A program made the translations under genes and the position numbers. 64,000 nucleotides of DNA, taken from positions 1 through 64,000 of the forward strand of contig NZ_JACVZC010000023.1 in assembly GCF_016658545.1 (NCBI RefSeq). Reading direction: 5' to 3'. Positions within the stretch are counted from its first letter, which is position 1, and each line of letters opens with the position of its first letter. Source of the stretch: Pseudomonas sp. S37. Its GTDB lineage: Bacteria; Pseudomonadota; Gammaproteobacteria; Pseudomonadales; Pseudomonadaceae. Below are positions 50,250 through 63,158 of the stretch, piece after piece. The notes under the pieces are model-generated. The model was given only the letters and a program-made list of their open reading frames with translations. It was not told the DNA's origin and did not search any database.

Positions 50250-51460
50250 TCTTCGGCATCCTCAAGCCCTATCCGTCGCCGCTGATCAGCGGCCGTGGCA
50301 TCGACCTGGACTTCCCGATGCTGGCCGGCTGCCTGGCCTTGCTTGGCCTGGGCCTGGTGATGATCACCTCGGCCTCCTCGGAAGTGGCTGCGGTGCAATC
50401 GGGCAATCCGCTTTACCACATGTATCGCCACCTGGTGTACGTGTTCCTCGGCCTGGTGGCCTGCGGCACGACCATGCTGGTGCCGATCGCCACCTGGCAG
50501 CGCATGGGCTTCCTGATGCTGCTGGGCGCCTTCGGCCTGCTGGTGCTGGTGCTGGTGCCGGGCATCGGCCGTGAGGTAAACGGCTCCATGCGCTGGATCG
50601 GCTTCAGTTTCTTCAACGTGCAGCCTTCGGAAATCGCCAAGGTGTTCGTGGTCGTTTACCTGGCCGGTTACCTGGTACGCCGGCAGACCGAGGTACGCGA
50701 GACCTGGATGGGCTTCTTCAAACCGTTCATCGTGCTGCTGCCCATGGCTGCCCTGCTGCTGATGGAGCCTGACTTCGGCGCCACCGTGGTCATGATGGGC
50801 GCGGCGGCGGCCATGCTGTTCCTCGGCGGGGTGGGGCTGTTCCGCTTCAGCCTGATGGTGGTGCTGGCGGTGGTGGCGGTGTTCGTCCTGGTACAGGCAC
50901 AGCCTTACCGCATGGCGCGCCTGATCACCTTTACCGACCCGTGGTCCGACCAGTTCGGCTCGGGCTACCAGCTGACCCAGGCGCTGATTGCCTTCGGCCG
51001 TGGCGAGTGGCTGGGCGTGGGCCTGGGCAACAGCGTACAAAAGCAGTTCTACCTGCCGGAAGCGCACACCGACTTCGTATTCTCGGTACTGGCCGAAGAA
51101 CTCGGCGTGGTCGGCTCGCTGGTGACGATTGCCCTGTTCGTGTTCGTTACCGTGCGTGCCTTGTACATCGGCCTGTGGGCCGAGAAGGCCAAGCAGTTCT
51201 TTGCCGCGTACATGGCGTTTGGCCTGGCCTTCCTGTGGATCGGCCAGTTCCTGATCAACATCGGCGTGAACGTCGGCCTGCTGCCGACCAAAGGCCTGAC
51301 CTTGCCGTTCCTCAGCTACGGGGGCAGCTCGCTGGTGATCTGCTGCGCCTGCGTAGGCCTGTTGTTGCGTATCGAGTGGGAAAGCCGCACGCACCTGGGC
51401 AGCGAGGAACATGAATTCAGCGAAAGCGATTTTGCCGAGGAGACCAGTCATGGCCGCTGA
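50246..51460 (+). CDS. ftsW: SEDS glycosyltransferase FtsW
   Basis: FtsW polymerises septal glycan strands with FtsI. The 404-residue protein has about ten membrane helices, the SEDS signature around FNVQPSEIAKVFVVVYLAGYLV, LLLMEPDFGATVVMMGAAAAML, the catalytic-loop Asp region LITFTDPWSDQFGSGYQLTQAL and GLTLPFLSYGGSSLVICC. The C-terminal tail is acidic and cytoplasmic. Its end overlaps the murG start by 11 bases. Confidence 0.97.
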   Translation: MIFGILKPYPSPLISGRGIDLDFPMLAGCLALLGLGLVMITSASSEVAAVQSGNPLYHMYRHLVYVFLGLVACGTTMLVPIATWQRMGFLMLLGAFGLLVLVLVPGIGREVNGSMRWIGFSFFNVQPSEIAKVFVVVYLAGYLVRRQTEVRETWMGFFKPFIVLLPMAALLLMEPDFGATVVMMGAAAAMLFLGGVGLFRFSLMVVLAVVAVFVLVQAQPYRMARLITFTDPWSDQFGSGYQLTQALIAFGRGEWLGVGLGNSVQKQFYLPEAHTDFVFSVLAEELGVVGSLVTIALFVFVTVRALYIGLWAEKAKQFFAAYMAFGLAFLWIGQFLINIGVNVGLLPTKGLTLPFLSYGGSSLVICCACVGLLLRIEWESRTHLGSEEHEFSESDFAEETSHGR

Positions 51461-52521
51461 CGGCAAAAACGTACTGATCATGGCTGGCGGCACCGGGGGC
51501 CACGTGTTCCCGGCCTTGGCCTGCGCCCGTGAGTTCCAGGCACGCGGTTACAGCGTGCACTGGCTGGGCACCCCGCGTGGCATCGAGAACGAGCTGGTGC
51601 CACAGGCCGGCCTGCCGCTGCACTTGATCCAGGTCAGCGGCCTGCGCGGCAAAGGCAAGCTGTCGTTGCTCAAGGCGCCGTTCACCCTGGTCAAGGCTGT
51701 GCTGCAGGCACGGCGCATCATTCGCCAGCTCAAGCCAGTCTGCGTGCTGGGCTTTGGCGGTTACGTGACCGGCCCCGGTGGCGTGGCTGCGCGGCTGTGC
51801 GGCGTGCCGCTGGTGATCCACGAGCAGAACGCCCGGGCCGGCACCGCCAATCGGTTGCTGGTGCCCCTGTCTGCGCGGGTCTGCGAAGCGTTCCCGAACA
51901 CCTTCGAGGCCAGCGACAAGCGTCGCACCACCGGCAACCCGGTGCGCCCGGAGCTGTTCATGGACGCGCAACGCGCGCCCCTGGCCGAACGCCGTGCACG
52001 CCTGTTGGTACTCGGCGGCAGCCTGGGTGCGGAACCATTGAACAAATTGTTGCCTAAGGCCCTGTCCGAGGTGCCTGCCGCGCTGCGGCCAGAGGTGTTC
52101 CACCAGGCCGGCAAGCAACACGCGCCGATCACCGCCGAGCGTTATCACGAGGCGGGCGTCGCGGCTCAGGTAGAGCCCTTCATCAAGGACATGGCCCAAG
52201 CCTATGGCTGGGCCGACATCGTGGTATGCCGGGCCGGTGCCCTGACCGTCAGCGAGCTGGCGGCAGCAGGCCTGCCTTCGATGCTGGTGCCGTTGCCCCA
52301 CGCAATCGACGACCACCAGACCCACAACGCCCAATATCTGGCCCGCGAAGGCGCTGCCTTCCTGATGCCACAAGCGACAACTGGCGCAGCGCAGCTCGCT
52401 GAACGCCTGAACGAGGTGCTGATGCAACCCGAGAAACTCAACGTCATGGCAGGCACCGCACGGCGCCTGGCCAAACCTGCAGCAACCAGCACCGTGGTCG
52501 ATATCTGCCTGGAGGTGGCCC

Positions 52522-52529
<8 letters not shown>
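51450..52529 (+). CDS. murG: UDP-GlcNAc transferase MurG
   Basis: MurG converts lipid I to lipid II on the inner face of the membrane. The 359-residue GT-B enzyme has the N-terminal G loop [70 protein letters not shown] and the C-terminal [23 protein letters not shown] sugar-nucleotide site. ATG 51450 follows GAGGAG within the end of ftsW. The end overlaps murC by 8 bases. Confidence 0.97.
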
Positions 52530-54923
<2,394 letters not shown>

Positions 54924-54928
54924 TCATC

Positions 54929-55798
54929 ATGCAAGGCGCAATGATACGTCAGCAGCAACCCGTAACCGGCCGTAGCAAGCCGGTGCCGCGTGGTGCCAGC
55001 CGGCTGGTGGCCGACGAGCCCGTATCGGCGCGCCTGCCGCGGCCAAGCCTGGGCGGCCTCAAGCGCCTGCTGTGGCCCGTGCTGCTGGTGGCGGCAGGCT
55101 TTGGTGCCTACGAAGGTGCCATTCGCCTGATGCCGTACGCCGACCGGCCGATCACCAAGATCGACGTGCAAGGCGACCTCAGCTACATCAGCCAGCAGTC
55201 GGTGCAGCAGCGTATCGCGCCCTACGTGGCGGCGAGCTTCTTCAGCGTCGACCTGCCGGCGATGCGCGCAGAGCTTGAGCAGATGCCCTGGATCGCGCAC
55301 GCCGAAGTACGCCGGGTGTGGCCCGACGAGGTAGTGATCCGCCTCGAAGAGCAGCTGCCGGTGGCACGCTGGGGTGAAGAAGCCTTGCTCAACAACCAGG
55401 GCCAGGCCTTCACCCCGCGTGAACTGGCCAACTACGAGCACCTGCCGCAGCTGGCCGGGCCGCAGCGTGCCCAGCAACAAGTCATGCAGCAGTATCAGGT
55501 ATTGAGCCAGATGCTGCGCCCCCTGGGCTTTTCCATCGCTCGCCTGGAGCTGCGCGAGCGAGGCAGCTGGTTCCTGACCACGGGCGCGAGCAGTGCCGGG
55601 CCAGGCATCGAGCTGCTGTTGGGGCGCGACCATCTGGTGGAGAAGATGCGCCGTTTCATTGCCATTTACGACAAGACACTCAAAGACCAGATCACCACTA
55701 TCGCCCGCATTGATCTGCGTTACTCCAACGGACTTGCCGTTGGTTGGCGGGAACCGATTGCACCGACGACGGCCCAACCCGCCGTTGCGAAGAATTAG
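54929..55798 (+). CDS. ftsQ: Cell division protein FtsQ
   Basis: The 289-residue bitopic protein has a basic cytoplasmic head (about 45 residues), one membrane helix ([21 protein letters not shown]), a POTRA domain ([25 protein letters not shown] ... [32 protein letters not shown]) and a beta domain that binds FtsB. It is a scaffold of the FtsQLB complex. ATG 54929 is used; ATG 54941 (residue 5) is an alternative. FtsA follows after 14 bp. Confidence 0.95.
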   Translation: MQGAMIRQQQPVTGRSKPVPRGASRLVADEPVSARLPRPSLGGLKRLLWPVLLVAAGFGAYEGAIRLMPYADRPITKIDVQGDLSYISQQSVQQRIAPYVAASFFSVDLPAMRAELEQMPWIAHAEVRRVWPDEVVIRLEEQLPVARWGEEALLNNQGQAFTPRELANYEHLPQLAGPQRAQQQVMQQYQVLSQMLRPLGFSIARLELRERGSWFLTTGASSAGPGIELLLGRDHLVEKMRRFIAIYDKTLKDQITTIARIDLRYSNGLAVGWREPIAPTTAQPAVAKN

Positions 55799-55812
55799 AG
55801 AGAGGCAGGACC

Positions 55813-57075
55813 ATGGCAAACGCGCATAGCGGCAAAATGATCGTCGGGCTGGACATTGGCACCTCCAAGGTGGTGGCGCTGGTCGGCGAAGTGGGCGAAG
55901 ACGGCACGCTGGAAATTGTCGGCATCGGCACCCATCCGTCCCGCGGCCTGAAAAAAGGCGTGGTGGTGAACATCGAGTCCACCGTGCAGTCGATCCAGCG
56001 CGCTGTCGAAGAAGCGCAGCTGATGGCCGGCTGCCGTATTCACTCGGCGTTCGTTGGCGTGGCCGGTAACCACATCCGCAGCCTGAACTCCCACGGTATC
56101 GTTGCCATCCGCGACCGCGAGGTCAGTGTGGCTGACCTGGAGCGGGTACTCGACGCGGCCCAGGCCGTGGCGATCCCGGCCGACCAGCGCGTGCTGCACA
56201 CCCTGCCGCAGGACTACGTGATCGACAACCAGGAAGGCGTGCGCGAGCCGCTGGGCATGTCGGGCGTGCGCCTGGAAGCCAAGGTTCACGTGGTCACCTG
56301 CGCGGTCAACGCCGCACAGAACATCGAAAAGTGCGTGCGCCGCTGCGGCCTGGAAATCGACGACATCATTCTCGAGCAGCTGGCCTCGGCCTACTCGGTG
56401 CTGACTGACGATGAAAAAGAACTGGGCGTGTGCCTGGTGGACATCGGTGGCGGCACCACCGACATCGCCATCTTCACCGAGGGCGCGATCCGTCATACCG
56501 CGGTCATCCCGATTGCCGGCGACCAGGTGACCAACGACATCGCCATGGCCCTGCGTACGCCGACCCAGTACGCCGAAGAAATCAAGATCCGCTACGCCTG
56601 CGCCCTGGCCAAACTGGCCGGCGCTGGCGAGACCATCAAGGTGCCAAGCGTGGGCGACCGCCCACCACGCGAGCTGTCGCGCCAGGCCCTGGCCGAGGTG
56701 GTGGAGCCGCGCTACGACGAGCTCTTCACCCTGATCCAGGCCGAACTGCGCCGCAGCGGCTACGAGGACCTGGTGCCCGCCGGCATCGTCCTCACCGGCG
56801 GCACCGCGAAGATGGAAGGCGCCGTGGAACTGGCCGAGGAAATCTTCCACATGCCGGTACGCCTGGGCGTACCGCACAGCGTTCGGGGGCTGAGCGACGT
56901 GGTGCGCAACCCGATCTATTCCACCGGCGTGGGCCTGCTCACCTACGGCCTGCTGAAGCAGTCCGAGGACATGGTCCTGACCGGTAACACCAACAGCAGC
57001 AACAACAGCTATGGCGATGAACCGAAGGCCCCAGTACTTGAGCGCTTCAAGAAGTGGGTCCAGGGCAACTTCTAA
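55813..57075 (+). CDS. ftsA: Cell division protein FtsA
   Basis: The 420-residue actin-like ATPase tethers FtsZ to the membrane and recruits late division proteins. It has the phosphate-1 block IVGLDIGTSKVVALVGEV, the 1C domain (SIQRAVEEAQLMAGCRIHSAFVGVAG), phosphate-2 LVDIGGGTTDIAIF, adenosine motif LTGGTAKMEGAVELA and the C-terminal amphipathic membrane-targeting helix LERFKKWVQGNF. ATG 55813 follows GAGAGGCAGG; the frame is open upstream inside ftsQ but is not used. ftsZ follows after 55 bp. Confidence 0.97.
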   Translation: MANAHSGKMIVGLDIGTSKVVALVGEVGEDGTLEIVGIGTHPSRGLKKGVVVNIESTVQSIQRAVEEAQLMAGCRIHSAFVGVAGNHIRSLNSHGIVAIRDREVSVADLERVLDAAQAVAIPADQRVLHTLPQDYVIDNQEGVREPLGMSGVRLEAKVHVVTCAVNAAQNIEKCVRRCGLEIDDIILEQLASAYSVLTDDEKELGVCLVDIGGGTTDIAIFTEGAIRHTAVIPIAGDQVTNDIAMALRTPTQYAEEIKIRYACALAKLAGAGETIKVPSVGDRPPRELSRQALAEVVEPRYDELFTLIQAELRRSGYEDLVPAGIVLTGGTAKMEGAVELAEEIFHMPVRLGVPHSVRGLSDVVRNPIYSTGVGLLTYGLLKQSEDMVLTGNTNSSNNSYGDEPKAPVLERFKKWVQGNF

Positions 57076-57130
57076 GTTTCAAAGCAGTAGTGGTAGGCGC
57101 AACAACTAGAGAACTGTAAGGAGAGGGAAA

Positions 57131-58327
57131 ATGTTCGAGCTCGTAGACAACGTCCCGCAAAGCCCGGTCATCAAGGTGATCGGCGTTGGTGGTGGTGGCG
57201 GCAACGCCGTCAACCACATGGTCAAGAGCAGCATCGAAGGTGTGGAATTCATCTGCGCCAACACCGATGCCCAGGCGCTGAAAAACATCGGCGCGCGCAC
57301 CATCCTGCAATTGGGCACTGGCGTGACCAAGGGCCTGGGTGCCGGTGCCAATCCGGAAGTCGGCCGTCAGGCCGCGCTGGAAGACCGTGAGCGCATCGCT
57401 GAAGTGCTGCAGGGCACCAACATGGTGTTCATCACCACGGGCATGGGCGGCGGTACCGGTACCGGTGCAGCGCCGATCATTGCCGAAGTGGCCAAGGAAA
57501 TGGGCATTCTCACCGTAGCCGTGGTGACCCGCCCGTTCCCGTTCGAAGGCCGCAAGCGCATGCAGATCGCCGATGAAGGCATCCGCATGCTGGCTGAAAG
57601 CGTCGACTCGTTGATCACCATCCCCAACGAGAAGCTGCTGACCATCCTGGGCAAGGACGCCAGCCTGCTGTCCGCCTTCGCCAAGGCTGACGATGTGCTG
57701 GCCGGTGCCGTTCGCGGTATTTCCGACATCATCAAGCGCCCGGGCATGATCAACGTCGACTTCGCCGACGTGCGCACCGTGATGGGTGAAATGGGCATGG
57801 CGATGATGGGTACTGGTTGCGCCAGCGGCCCGAACCGTGCACGTGAAGCCACCGAGGCAGCGATCCGCAACCCGCTGCTGGAAGACGTGAACCTGCAGGG
57901 CGCCCGCGGCATCCTGGTGAACATCACCGCAGGCCCGGACCTGTCGCTGGGTGAATACTCCGACGTGGGTAGCATCATCGAAGCCTTCGCCTCCGACCAC
58001 GCCATGGTCAAGGTCGGCACCGTGATCGACCCGGACATGCGTGACGAACTGCACGTGACCGTTGTGGCCACCGGCCTGGGCGCGCGCATCGAGAAGCCTG
58101 TGAAAGTGGTCGACAACACCCTGCAGACTGCCCAGCAGGTGTATGAAGCGTCCAACCCGGCGCCGGTTCGTCAGGAGCAGCCAGCAGTGAATTACCGTGA
58201 CCTGGAGCGCCCGACCGTAATGCGCAACCAGGCCCATGCAGGTGCTGCTGCAGCCGCTAAACTGAACCCTCAGGATGACTTGGACTACCTCGATATCCCG
58301 GCATTCCTGCGTCGTCAGGCTGATTAA
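57131..58327 (+). CDS. ftsZ: Cell division GTPase FtsZ
   Basis: FtsZ polymerises into the division ring. The 398-residue tubulin homologue has IKVIGVGGGGGNAVNHMV, the tubulin signature GMGGGTGTGAAPIIAEVAKE, the T7 synergy loop NVDFADVRTVM, a variable linker and the conserved C-terminal peptide LDYLDIPAFLRRQAD, which binds FtsA, ZipA and MinC. A strong SD (AAGGAGAGGG) precedes ATG 57131. It has its own 55-bp leader from ftsA. Confidence 0.99.
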   Translation: MFELVDNVPQSPVIKVIGVGGGGGNAVNHMVKSSIEGVEFICANTDAQALKNIGARTILQLGTGVTKGLGAGANPEVGRQAALEDRERIAEVLQGTNMVFITTGMGGGTGTGAAPIIAEVAKEMGILTVAVVTRPFPFEGRKRMQIADEGIRMLAESVDSLITIPNEKLLTILGKDASLLSAFAKADDVLAGAVRGISDIIKRPGMINVDFADVRTVMGEMGMAMMGTGCASGPNRAREATEAAIRNPLLEDVNLQGARGILVNITAGPDLSLGEYSDVGSIIEAFASDHAMVKVGTVIDPDMRDELHVTVVATGLGARIEKPVKVVDNTLQTAQQVYEASNPAPVRQEQPAVNYRDLERPTVMRNQAHAGAAAAAKLNPQDDLDYLDIPAFLRRQAD

Positions 58328-58439
58328 TGGAATTTATCAGGGGTATAAAGGTGATTGGTATTCATCAAAGGTTGGGTCTGTTATCATCCCCAGCCTTTGT
58401 TGATACCTGTTCGCAATTTGCGCTGAAGCGGCCAATGCC

Positions 58440-59351
58440 ATGATTAAACAACGCACCCTGAAGAATACCATCCGTGCCACAGGTGTCGGTCTGCACTCCG
58501 GGGAGAAGGTTTACCTGACCCTCAAGCCTGCACCTGTTGACACCGGCATCGTCTTCCGCCGCGCCGACCTCGACCCTGTGGTCGAAATCGCTGCGCGCGC
58601 GGCCAACGTCGGCGAGACAACCATGTCGACGACGCTGGTCAACGGTGACGTCAAGGTCGATACGGTCGAGCACCTGCTCTCCGCCATGGCGGGCCTGGGC
58701 ATCGATAACGCCTACGTCGAGCTCTCCGCCTCGGAAGTGCCGATCATGGATGGCAGCGCCGGACCTTTCGTATTCCTGATTCAGTCTGCCGGCCTGGAAG
58801 AACAGGACGCAGCCAAGAAGTTCATCCGCATCCTGCGTGAGGTAACCGTGGAAGAGGGCGACAAGCGCGCCACGTTCCTGCCTTTCGACGGTTTCAAGGT
58901 GAGCTTCGAGATCGACTTCGATCACCCGGTCCTCAAGGGCCAGACCCAGAGTGCGGTCGTCGACTTCTCCAGCACCTCGTTCGTGAAGGAAGTCAGCCGC
59001 GCCCGTACCTTCGGCTTCATGCGTGACATCGAATACCTGCGCAAGCACAACCTTGCGTTGGGTGGCAGTGTCGAGAACGCCATCGTGGTCGACGAGACCG
59101 GTGTGCTCAACGAAGACGGCCTTCGTTCCGATGACGAATTCGTCAAGCACAAGATCCTCGACGCCATTGGCGACCTTTATCTGCTGGGCAACAGCCTGAT
59201 CGGCGAGTTCAAGGGCTATAAATCCGGCCACTCGCTGAACAACCAGCTGCTGCGCAAGCTGATTGATGAAACCGATGCCTGGGAAGTGGTTACGTTCGAA
59301 GATGCCAGCACGGCACCGATCTCGTACATGCGCCCTGTTGCGGCCGTGTAA
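58440..59351 (+). CDS. lpxC: UDP-3-O-acyl-GlcNAc deacetylase LpxC
   Basis: LpxC catalyses the committed step of lipid A synthesis and needs Zn. The 303 residues keep the zinc ligands His78 (VEHLL, with catalytic Glu77), His237 and Asp241 ([10 protein letters not shown]), and His264 (SGHSLNN). It closes the dcw cluster and is separated from ftsZ by 112 bp, which probably includes its own promoter: TTGGTA near 58355 and AATGCC-type sequence do not make a clear pair. A terminator follows. Confidence 0.98.
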   Translation: MIKQRTLKNTIRATGVGLHSGEKVYLTLKPAPVDTGIVFRRADLDPVVEIAARAANVGETTMSTTLVNGDVKVDTVEHLLSAMAGLGIDNAYVELSASEVPIMDGSAGPFVFLIQSAGLEEQDAAKKFIRILREVTVEEGDKRATFLPFDGFKVSFEIDFDHPVLKGQTQSAVVDFSSTSFVKEVSRARTFGFMRDIEYLRKHNLALGGSVENAIVVDETGVLNEDGLRSDDEFVKHKILDAIGDLYLLGNSLIGEFKGYKSGHSLNNQLLRKLIDETDAWEVVTFEDASTAPISYMRPVAAV

Positions 59352-59379
59352 GTTCGAACACTCTCTCTAGTGTTGTAAT

Positions 59380-59406
59380 CAAGGCCACCTTCGGGTGGCC
59401 TTTTTT
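59380..59406 (+). terminator. Terminator after lpxC
   Basis: AAGGCCACC-TTCG-GGTGGCCTT stem and a run of T; it also lies just beyond the dciA stop on the other strand. Confidence 0.92.
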
Positions 59407-59860
59407 ATGGCTTGTCCACGGCGTGGGCGGCCAACCGCTCCAGTGCTGCGCGCAGCTTGGGGTCGGTGATGCCCTCGGCGGTGTCGCGCAGGCTCTCGGC
59501 GGCGCTAAAGGACAGCTCGGCTGCATGCCCTCCGCGTTTGGCCGGCACCAACGGCGGCTGCACCTTGTACAGGATGCGCCTGAGGTTGCCGAAGGCTTCC
59601 ATGGCCTGCAGCGCCGCCAGCAAGCGCTTCTGCTGGTAGCGCAGCCGCGTTGCCCAGTGGCCATCGGTCACCACCAGCAACAGGGTGCCATCACGCCACG
59701 ACGCTACGTGGCAGTGCTCGCGGGCAGCCGGTTGCAGCTGGCTTTCCAGCAGGCGCTGCAGGTGCTCCAGGCGTTCGGCCTGGTTCAGCAGCAGGCGCAG
59801 CGGGCGCACCTGGCGCAACAGGGCCGACGGTGGCTGGGCGGGGGAGGGTTTGTAGGCCAT
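59405..59860 (-). CDS. dciA: DnaB-helicase loader DciA (DUF721)
   Basis: The 151-residue DUF721 protein has a KH-like N-terminal domain with RLLESQLQPAAREHCHVASWRDGTLLLVVTDGHWATRLRYQQKRLLAAL, the DciA core (W-x-x-G-x-L-x-V ... W-A-x-x-L). DciA loads DnaB in bacteria without DnaC, including Pseudomonas. The C-terminal part is helical and variable. The start at 59860 (MAYKPS) is preferred to 59881. It lies in the lpxC-secA interval on the opposite strand, its usual place in gammaproteobacteria that carry it. Confidence 0.9.
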   Translation of the reverse strand: MAYKPSPAQPPSALLRQVRPLRLLLNQAERLEHLQRLLESQLQPAAREHCHVASWRDGTLLLVVTDGHWATRLRYQQKRLLAALQAMEAFGNLRRILYKVQPPLVPAKRGGHAAELSFSAAESLRDTAEGITDPKLRAALERLAAHAVDKP

Positions 59861-60249
59861 GGGGTACGTATGAGGTTGCAAGAGCAGCAGTTTAACACCT
59901 CTATAGCCTGTGCCGGCCTCTTCGCGGCTAAAGCCGCTCCCACAGGTATTTCACAGGATCCGGACCTGTGGTGATCCTGTGGGAGCGGGTTCACCCGCGA
60001 ATAGGCCAGTGCAGGCGAGAAAAGATAAGACTAATTCTCGATACCTTTCATGTTGCCAAGCCTTGAACTCAGGGAAAATGCCCCTATCTAAGACAGGCCC
60101 CCGCCAAAACGCTGTAATAGCATCGTGGAAATCCACCACTTTCCTCACCATCGTTTCCGGGTAGAATGCTCGTTCGCATGCGGCCTCAGGGCTGCACGGG
60201 CGACTCATGGGGCCGCCCTCCATCCCTACGTGTGGAAGATCCTGCCGAT
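59861..60249. other. Intergenic region dciA / secA
   Basis: This 389-bp gap holds a REP pair (59912-60008) and a leader for secA. TAGAAT at 60162-60167 may be a -10, but the -35 position is poor. No secM-like gene with an arrest motif was found, and no other gene is supported. Confidence 0.5.
59911..60009. repeat. REP inverted pair
   Basis: Copies at 59912-59946 (core CGCGGCTAAAGCCGC) and 59977-60008 (core GCGGGTTCACCCGCG). The two arms belong to different core variants, so pairing is imperfect at the tips. Confidence 0.88.
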
Positions 60250-62985
60250 ATGTTTGCGCCTTTGTTAAAAAAACTTTTTGGAAGCAAGAACGAGCGTGAA
60301 GTCAAACGCATGCTCAAGACGGTGAGTATCGTCAATGCCTTCGAAGAGAAGATGGTGGCCCTCTCCGATGAGCAACTGCGGGGCAAGACCGCAGAGTTCA
60401 AGGAGCGCCTGGCCAAAGGCGAGACACTGGACCAATTGCTGCCTGAAGCCTTCGCCGTGGCCCGTGAGGCCGGCAAGCGTGTCATGGGCATGCGCCACTT
60501 CGACGTGCAGCTGATCGGCGGCATGACCCTGCACGAGGGTATGATCGCAGAAATGCGTACCGGTGAAGGCAAGACCTTGGTCGGTACCCTGGCCGTGTAC
60601 CTCAACGCACTGTCCGGCAAGGGCGTGCACGTGGTCACTGTCAACGACTACCTGGCCCGCCGTGACGCCAACTGGATGCGCCCGCTGTACGAATTCCTCG
60701 GCCTGTCGGTCGGTATCGTCTCGGCGTTCCAGCCGCCGGAAGAAAAACGCGCCGCCTATGCGTCCGACATCACCTACGGCACCAACAACGAATTCGGTTT
60801 CGACTACCTGCGCGACAACATGGCGTTCAGCCAGGACGAGAAGTTCCAGCGTGAACTGAACTTCGCCGTAATCGACGAAGTCGACTCCATCCTGATCGAC
60901 GAAGCCCGTACCCCGCTGATCATTTCCGGCCAGGCCGAAGACAGCTCCAAGCTGTACATCGAGATCAACCGCCTGATCCCGCGCCTGACCCAGCACATCG
61001 AAGAAGTCGAAGGCCAGGTCACCCAGGAAGGCCACTTCACCATCGACGAGAAGAGCCGCCAGGTCGAGCTGAACGAAGCCGGTCACCAGTTCATCGAAGA
61101 GATGCTGACCCAGGCCGGGCTGCTGGCCGAAGGTGAGAGCCTCTACTCGGCGCACAACCTGGGCCTGCTGACCCACGTCTACGCCGGCCTGCGTGCGCAC
61201 AAACTGTTCCACCGCAACGTCGAGTACATCGTCCAGGACGGCCAGGTACTGCTGATCGACGAACACACCGGCCGCACCATGCCGGGTCGTCGCCTGTCCG
61301 AAGGCCTGCACCAAGCCATCGAGGCCAAAGAAAACCTGAACATCCAGGCCGAAAGCCAGACCCTGGCTTCGACCACCTTCCAGAACTACTTCCGCCTGTA
61401 CACCAAGCTGTCCGGCATGACCGGTACCGCCGACACCGAAGCGTTCGAGTTCCAGTCGATCTACGCCCTCAACGTGATGGTCATCCCGCCGAACAAGCCA
61501 CTGGCGCGTAAGGACTTCAACGACCTGGTGTACCTGACCGCCGACGAGAAATACGCCGCGATCATCGCCGACATCAAGGAAAGCATGAAGCAGGGCCGGC
61601 CGATCCTGGTGGGCACCGCGACCATCGAAACGTCCGAGCACATGTCGAACCTGCTGAAGCAGGAAGGCATCGACCACAAAGTACTGAACGCCAAGTACCA
61701 CGAGAAGGAAGCCGAGATCATCGCGCAGGCCGGTGCCCCGGGTGCGCTGACCATCGCCACCAACATGGCCGGCCGTGGTACCGACATCCTCCTGGGCGGC
61801 AACTGGGAAGCCGAAGTGGCCGCCCTGGAAAGCCCGACCGCCGAGCAGATCGCCCAGATCAAGGCCGACTGGCAGAAGCGTCACCAGCAGGTGATCGAGG
61901 CCGGTGGCCTGCACGTGATCGCTTCCGAGCGCCACGAATCGCGCCGTATCGACAACCAGCTGCGTGGCCGTTCCGGCCGTCAGGGTGACCCGGGTTCCAG
62001 CCGCTTCTACCTGTCGCTGGAAGACAGCCTGATGCGCATCTTCGCCTCTGACCGGGTGAAGAACTTCATGAAGGCCCTGGGCATGCAATCGGGCGAGGCC
62101 ATCGAGCACCGCATGGTCACCAACGCCATCGAAAAGGCCCAGCGCAAGGTCGAAGGCCGCAACTTCGACATCCGTAAGCAGTTGCTCGAATACGACGACG
62201 TGGCCAACGAGCAGCGCAAGGTGATCTACCACATGCGCAACAGCCTGCTGGCGGCCGAGAACATCGGTGACACCATCGTCGAATTCCGCCAGGAAGTACT
62301 GGACGCTACCATCAGCCAGCACATTCCGCCGCAGTCGCTGCCCGAGCAGTGGGATGTGGCTGGCCTGGAAGCTTCGCTGGCCAGCGATTTCGCCATGAAA
62401 CTGCCGATCCAGCAGTGGCTCGACGAGGACGATCACCTCTACGAAGAGACCCTGCGCGAGAAACTGCTGCACGAGATCACCACGGCCTACACCGAGAAGG
62501 AAGACCAGGCCGGTATCGACGCCCTGCGTACCTTCGAGAAGCAGATCCTGCTGCGCGTGCTGGACGACCTGTGGAAAGACCACCTGTCGACCATGGACCA
62601 CCTGCGTCACGGTATTCACCTGCGTGGTTATGCGCAGAAGAACCCGAAGCAGGAGTACAAGCGCGAGTCGTTCAGCTTGTTCCAGGAGCTGCTGGAGTCG
62701 ATCAAGCGCGACACTATCCGCGTGCTGTCGCACGTTCAGGTTCGCCGCGAAGACCCGGCCGAAGAAGAAGCCCGCCTGCGCCGCGAGGCCGAGGAACTGG
62801 CCAGCCGCATGCAGTTCCAGCACGCCGCTGCACCGGGCCTGGAAAGCGAACAGCTGAGCGAGGAAGGTGCCGAAGTGGCGGTAGCCGCGGCGCCTGTGCG
62901 CAACGACCAGAAGCTGGGCCGCAACGAGCCGTGCTGGTGTGGTTCGGGCAAGAAGTTCAAGCATTGCCACGGGCAGATCGAGTGA
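60250..62985 (+). CDS. secA: Preprotein translocase ATPase SecA
   Basis: SecA drives export of unfolded preproteins through SecYEG. The 911-residue protein has the full layout: NBD1 with [17 protein letters not shown] and the [13 protein letters not shown]alker B region, preprotein cross-linking domain, NBD2 ([33 protein letters not shown]), helical scaffold/wing and the C-terminal zinc finger [17 protein letters not shown] that binds SecB. ATG 60250 ([14 protein letters not shown]) is the family start; upstream codons of the open frame are leader. Confidence 0.98.
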   Translation: MFAPLLKKLFGSKNEREVKRMLKTVSIVNAFEEKMVALSDEQLRGKTAEFKERLAKGETLDQLLPEAFAVAREAGKRVMGMRHFDVQLIGGMTLHEGMIAEMRTGEGKTLVGTLAVYLNALSGKGVHVVTVNDYLARRDANWMRPLYEFLGLSVGIVSAFQPPEEKRAAYASDITYGTNNEFGFDYLRDNMAFSQDEKFQRELNFAVIDEVDSILIDEARTPLIISGQAEDSSKLYIEINRLIPRLTQHIEEVEGQVTQEGHFTIDEKSRQVELNEAGHQFIEEMLTQAGLLAEGESLYSAHNLGLLTHVYAGLRAHKLFHRNVEYIVQDGQVLLIDEHTGRTMPGRRLSEGLHQAIEAKENLNIQAESQTLASTTFQNYFRLYTKLSGMTGTADTEAFEFQSIYALNVMVIPPNKPLARKDFNDLVYLTADEKYAAIIADIKESMKQGRPILVGTATIETSEHMSNLLKQEGIDHKVLNAKYHEKEAEIIAQAGAPGALTIATNMAGRGTDILLGGNWEAEVAALESPTAEQIAQIKADWQKRHQQVIEAGGLHVIASERHESRRIDNQLRGRSGRQGDPGSSRFYLSLEDSLMRIFASDRVKNFMKALGMQSGEAIEHRMVTNAIEKAQRKVEGRNFDIRKQLLEYDDVANEQRKVIYHMRNSLLAAENIGDTIVEFRQEVLDATISQHIPPQSLPEQWDVAGLEASLASDFAMKLPIQQWLDEDDHLYEETLREKLLHEITTAYTEKEDQAGIDALRTFEKQILLRVLDDLWKDHLSTMDHLRHGIHLRGYAQKNPKQEYKRESFSLFQELLESIKRDTIRVLSHVQVRREDPAEEEARLRREAEELASRMQFQHAAAPGLESEQLSEEGAEVAVAAAPVRNDQKLGRNEPCWCGSGKKFKHCHGQIE

Positions 62986-63013
62986 TCTGACCGGGTTGTT
63001 GTAACCTGAGACA

Positions 63014-63120
63014 TCCTGGGGCCGCTTTGCGGCCCTTTCGCGACACAAGGCCGCTCCTACAGGAACCGCAACACCCTGTAGGAGCGGCCTTGTGTCGCGA
63101 TGGGGCGCGAAGCGGCCCCG
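63014..63120. repeat. REP-like inverted pair, TGTGTCGCGA class
   Basis: Arms at 63015-63062 and 63076-63120, containing CGCGACACAAGGCCGCTCCT and its complement, with GGGGCCGCTTTGCGGCCC hairpins outside. It is the same class as 12036-12156. It lies between secA and argJ. Confidence 0.88.
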
Positions 63121-63158
63121 CTTTTTGTAAATCAACCGATTTTTCTAGGAGCGCTCTA

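Noticed and set aside
59951..60223. 90-codon minus frame in the dciA-secA gap
   Set aside because: Its C-terminal third is REP sequence and no family or SD was found, so it is not supported as a gene.
60010..60249. A SecM-like arrest peptide upstream of secA
   Set aside because: No short ORF with signal peptide and arrest motif was found; SecM is limited to enterics and relatives.
60265..63135. 956-codon minus frame across secA
   Set aside because: Antisense shadow; it starts inside a REP-like repeat.
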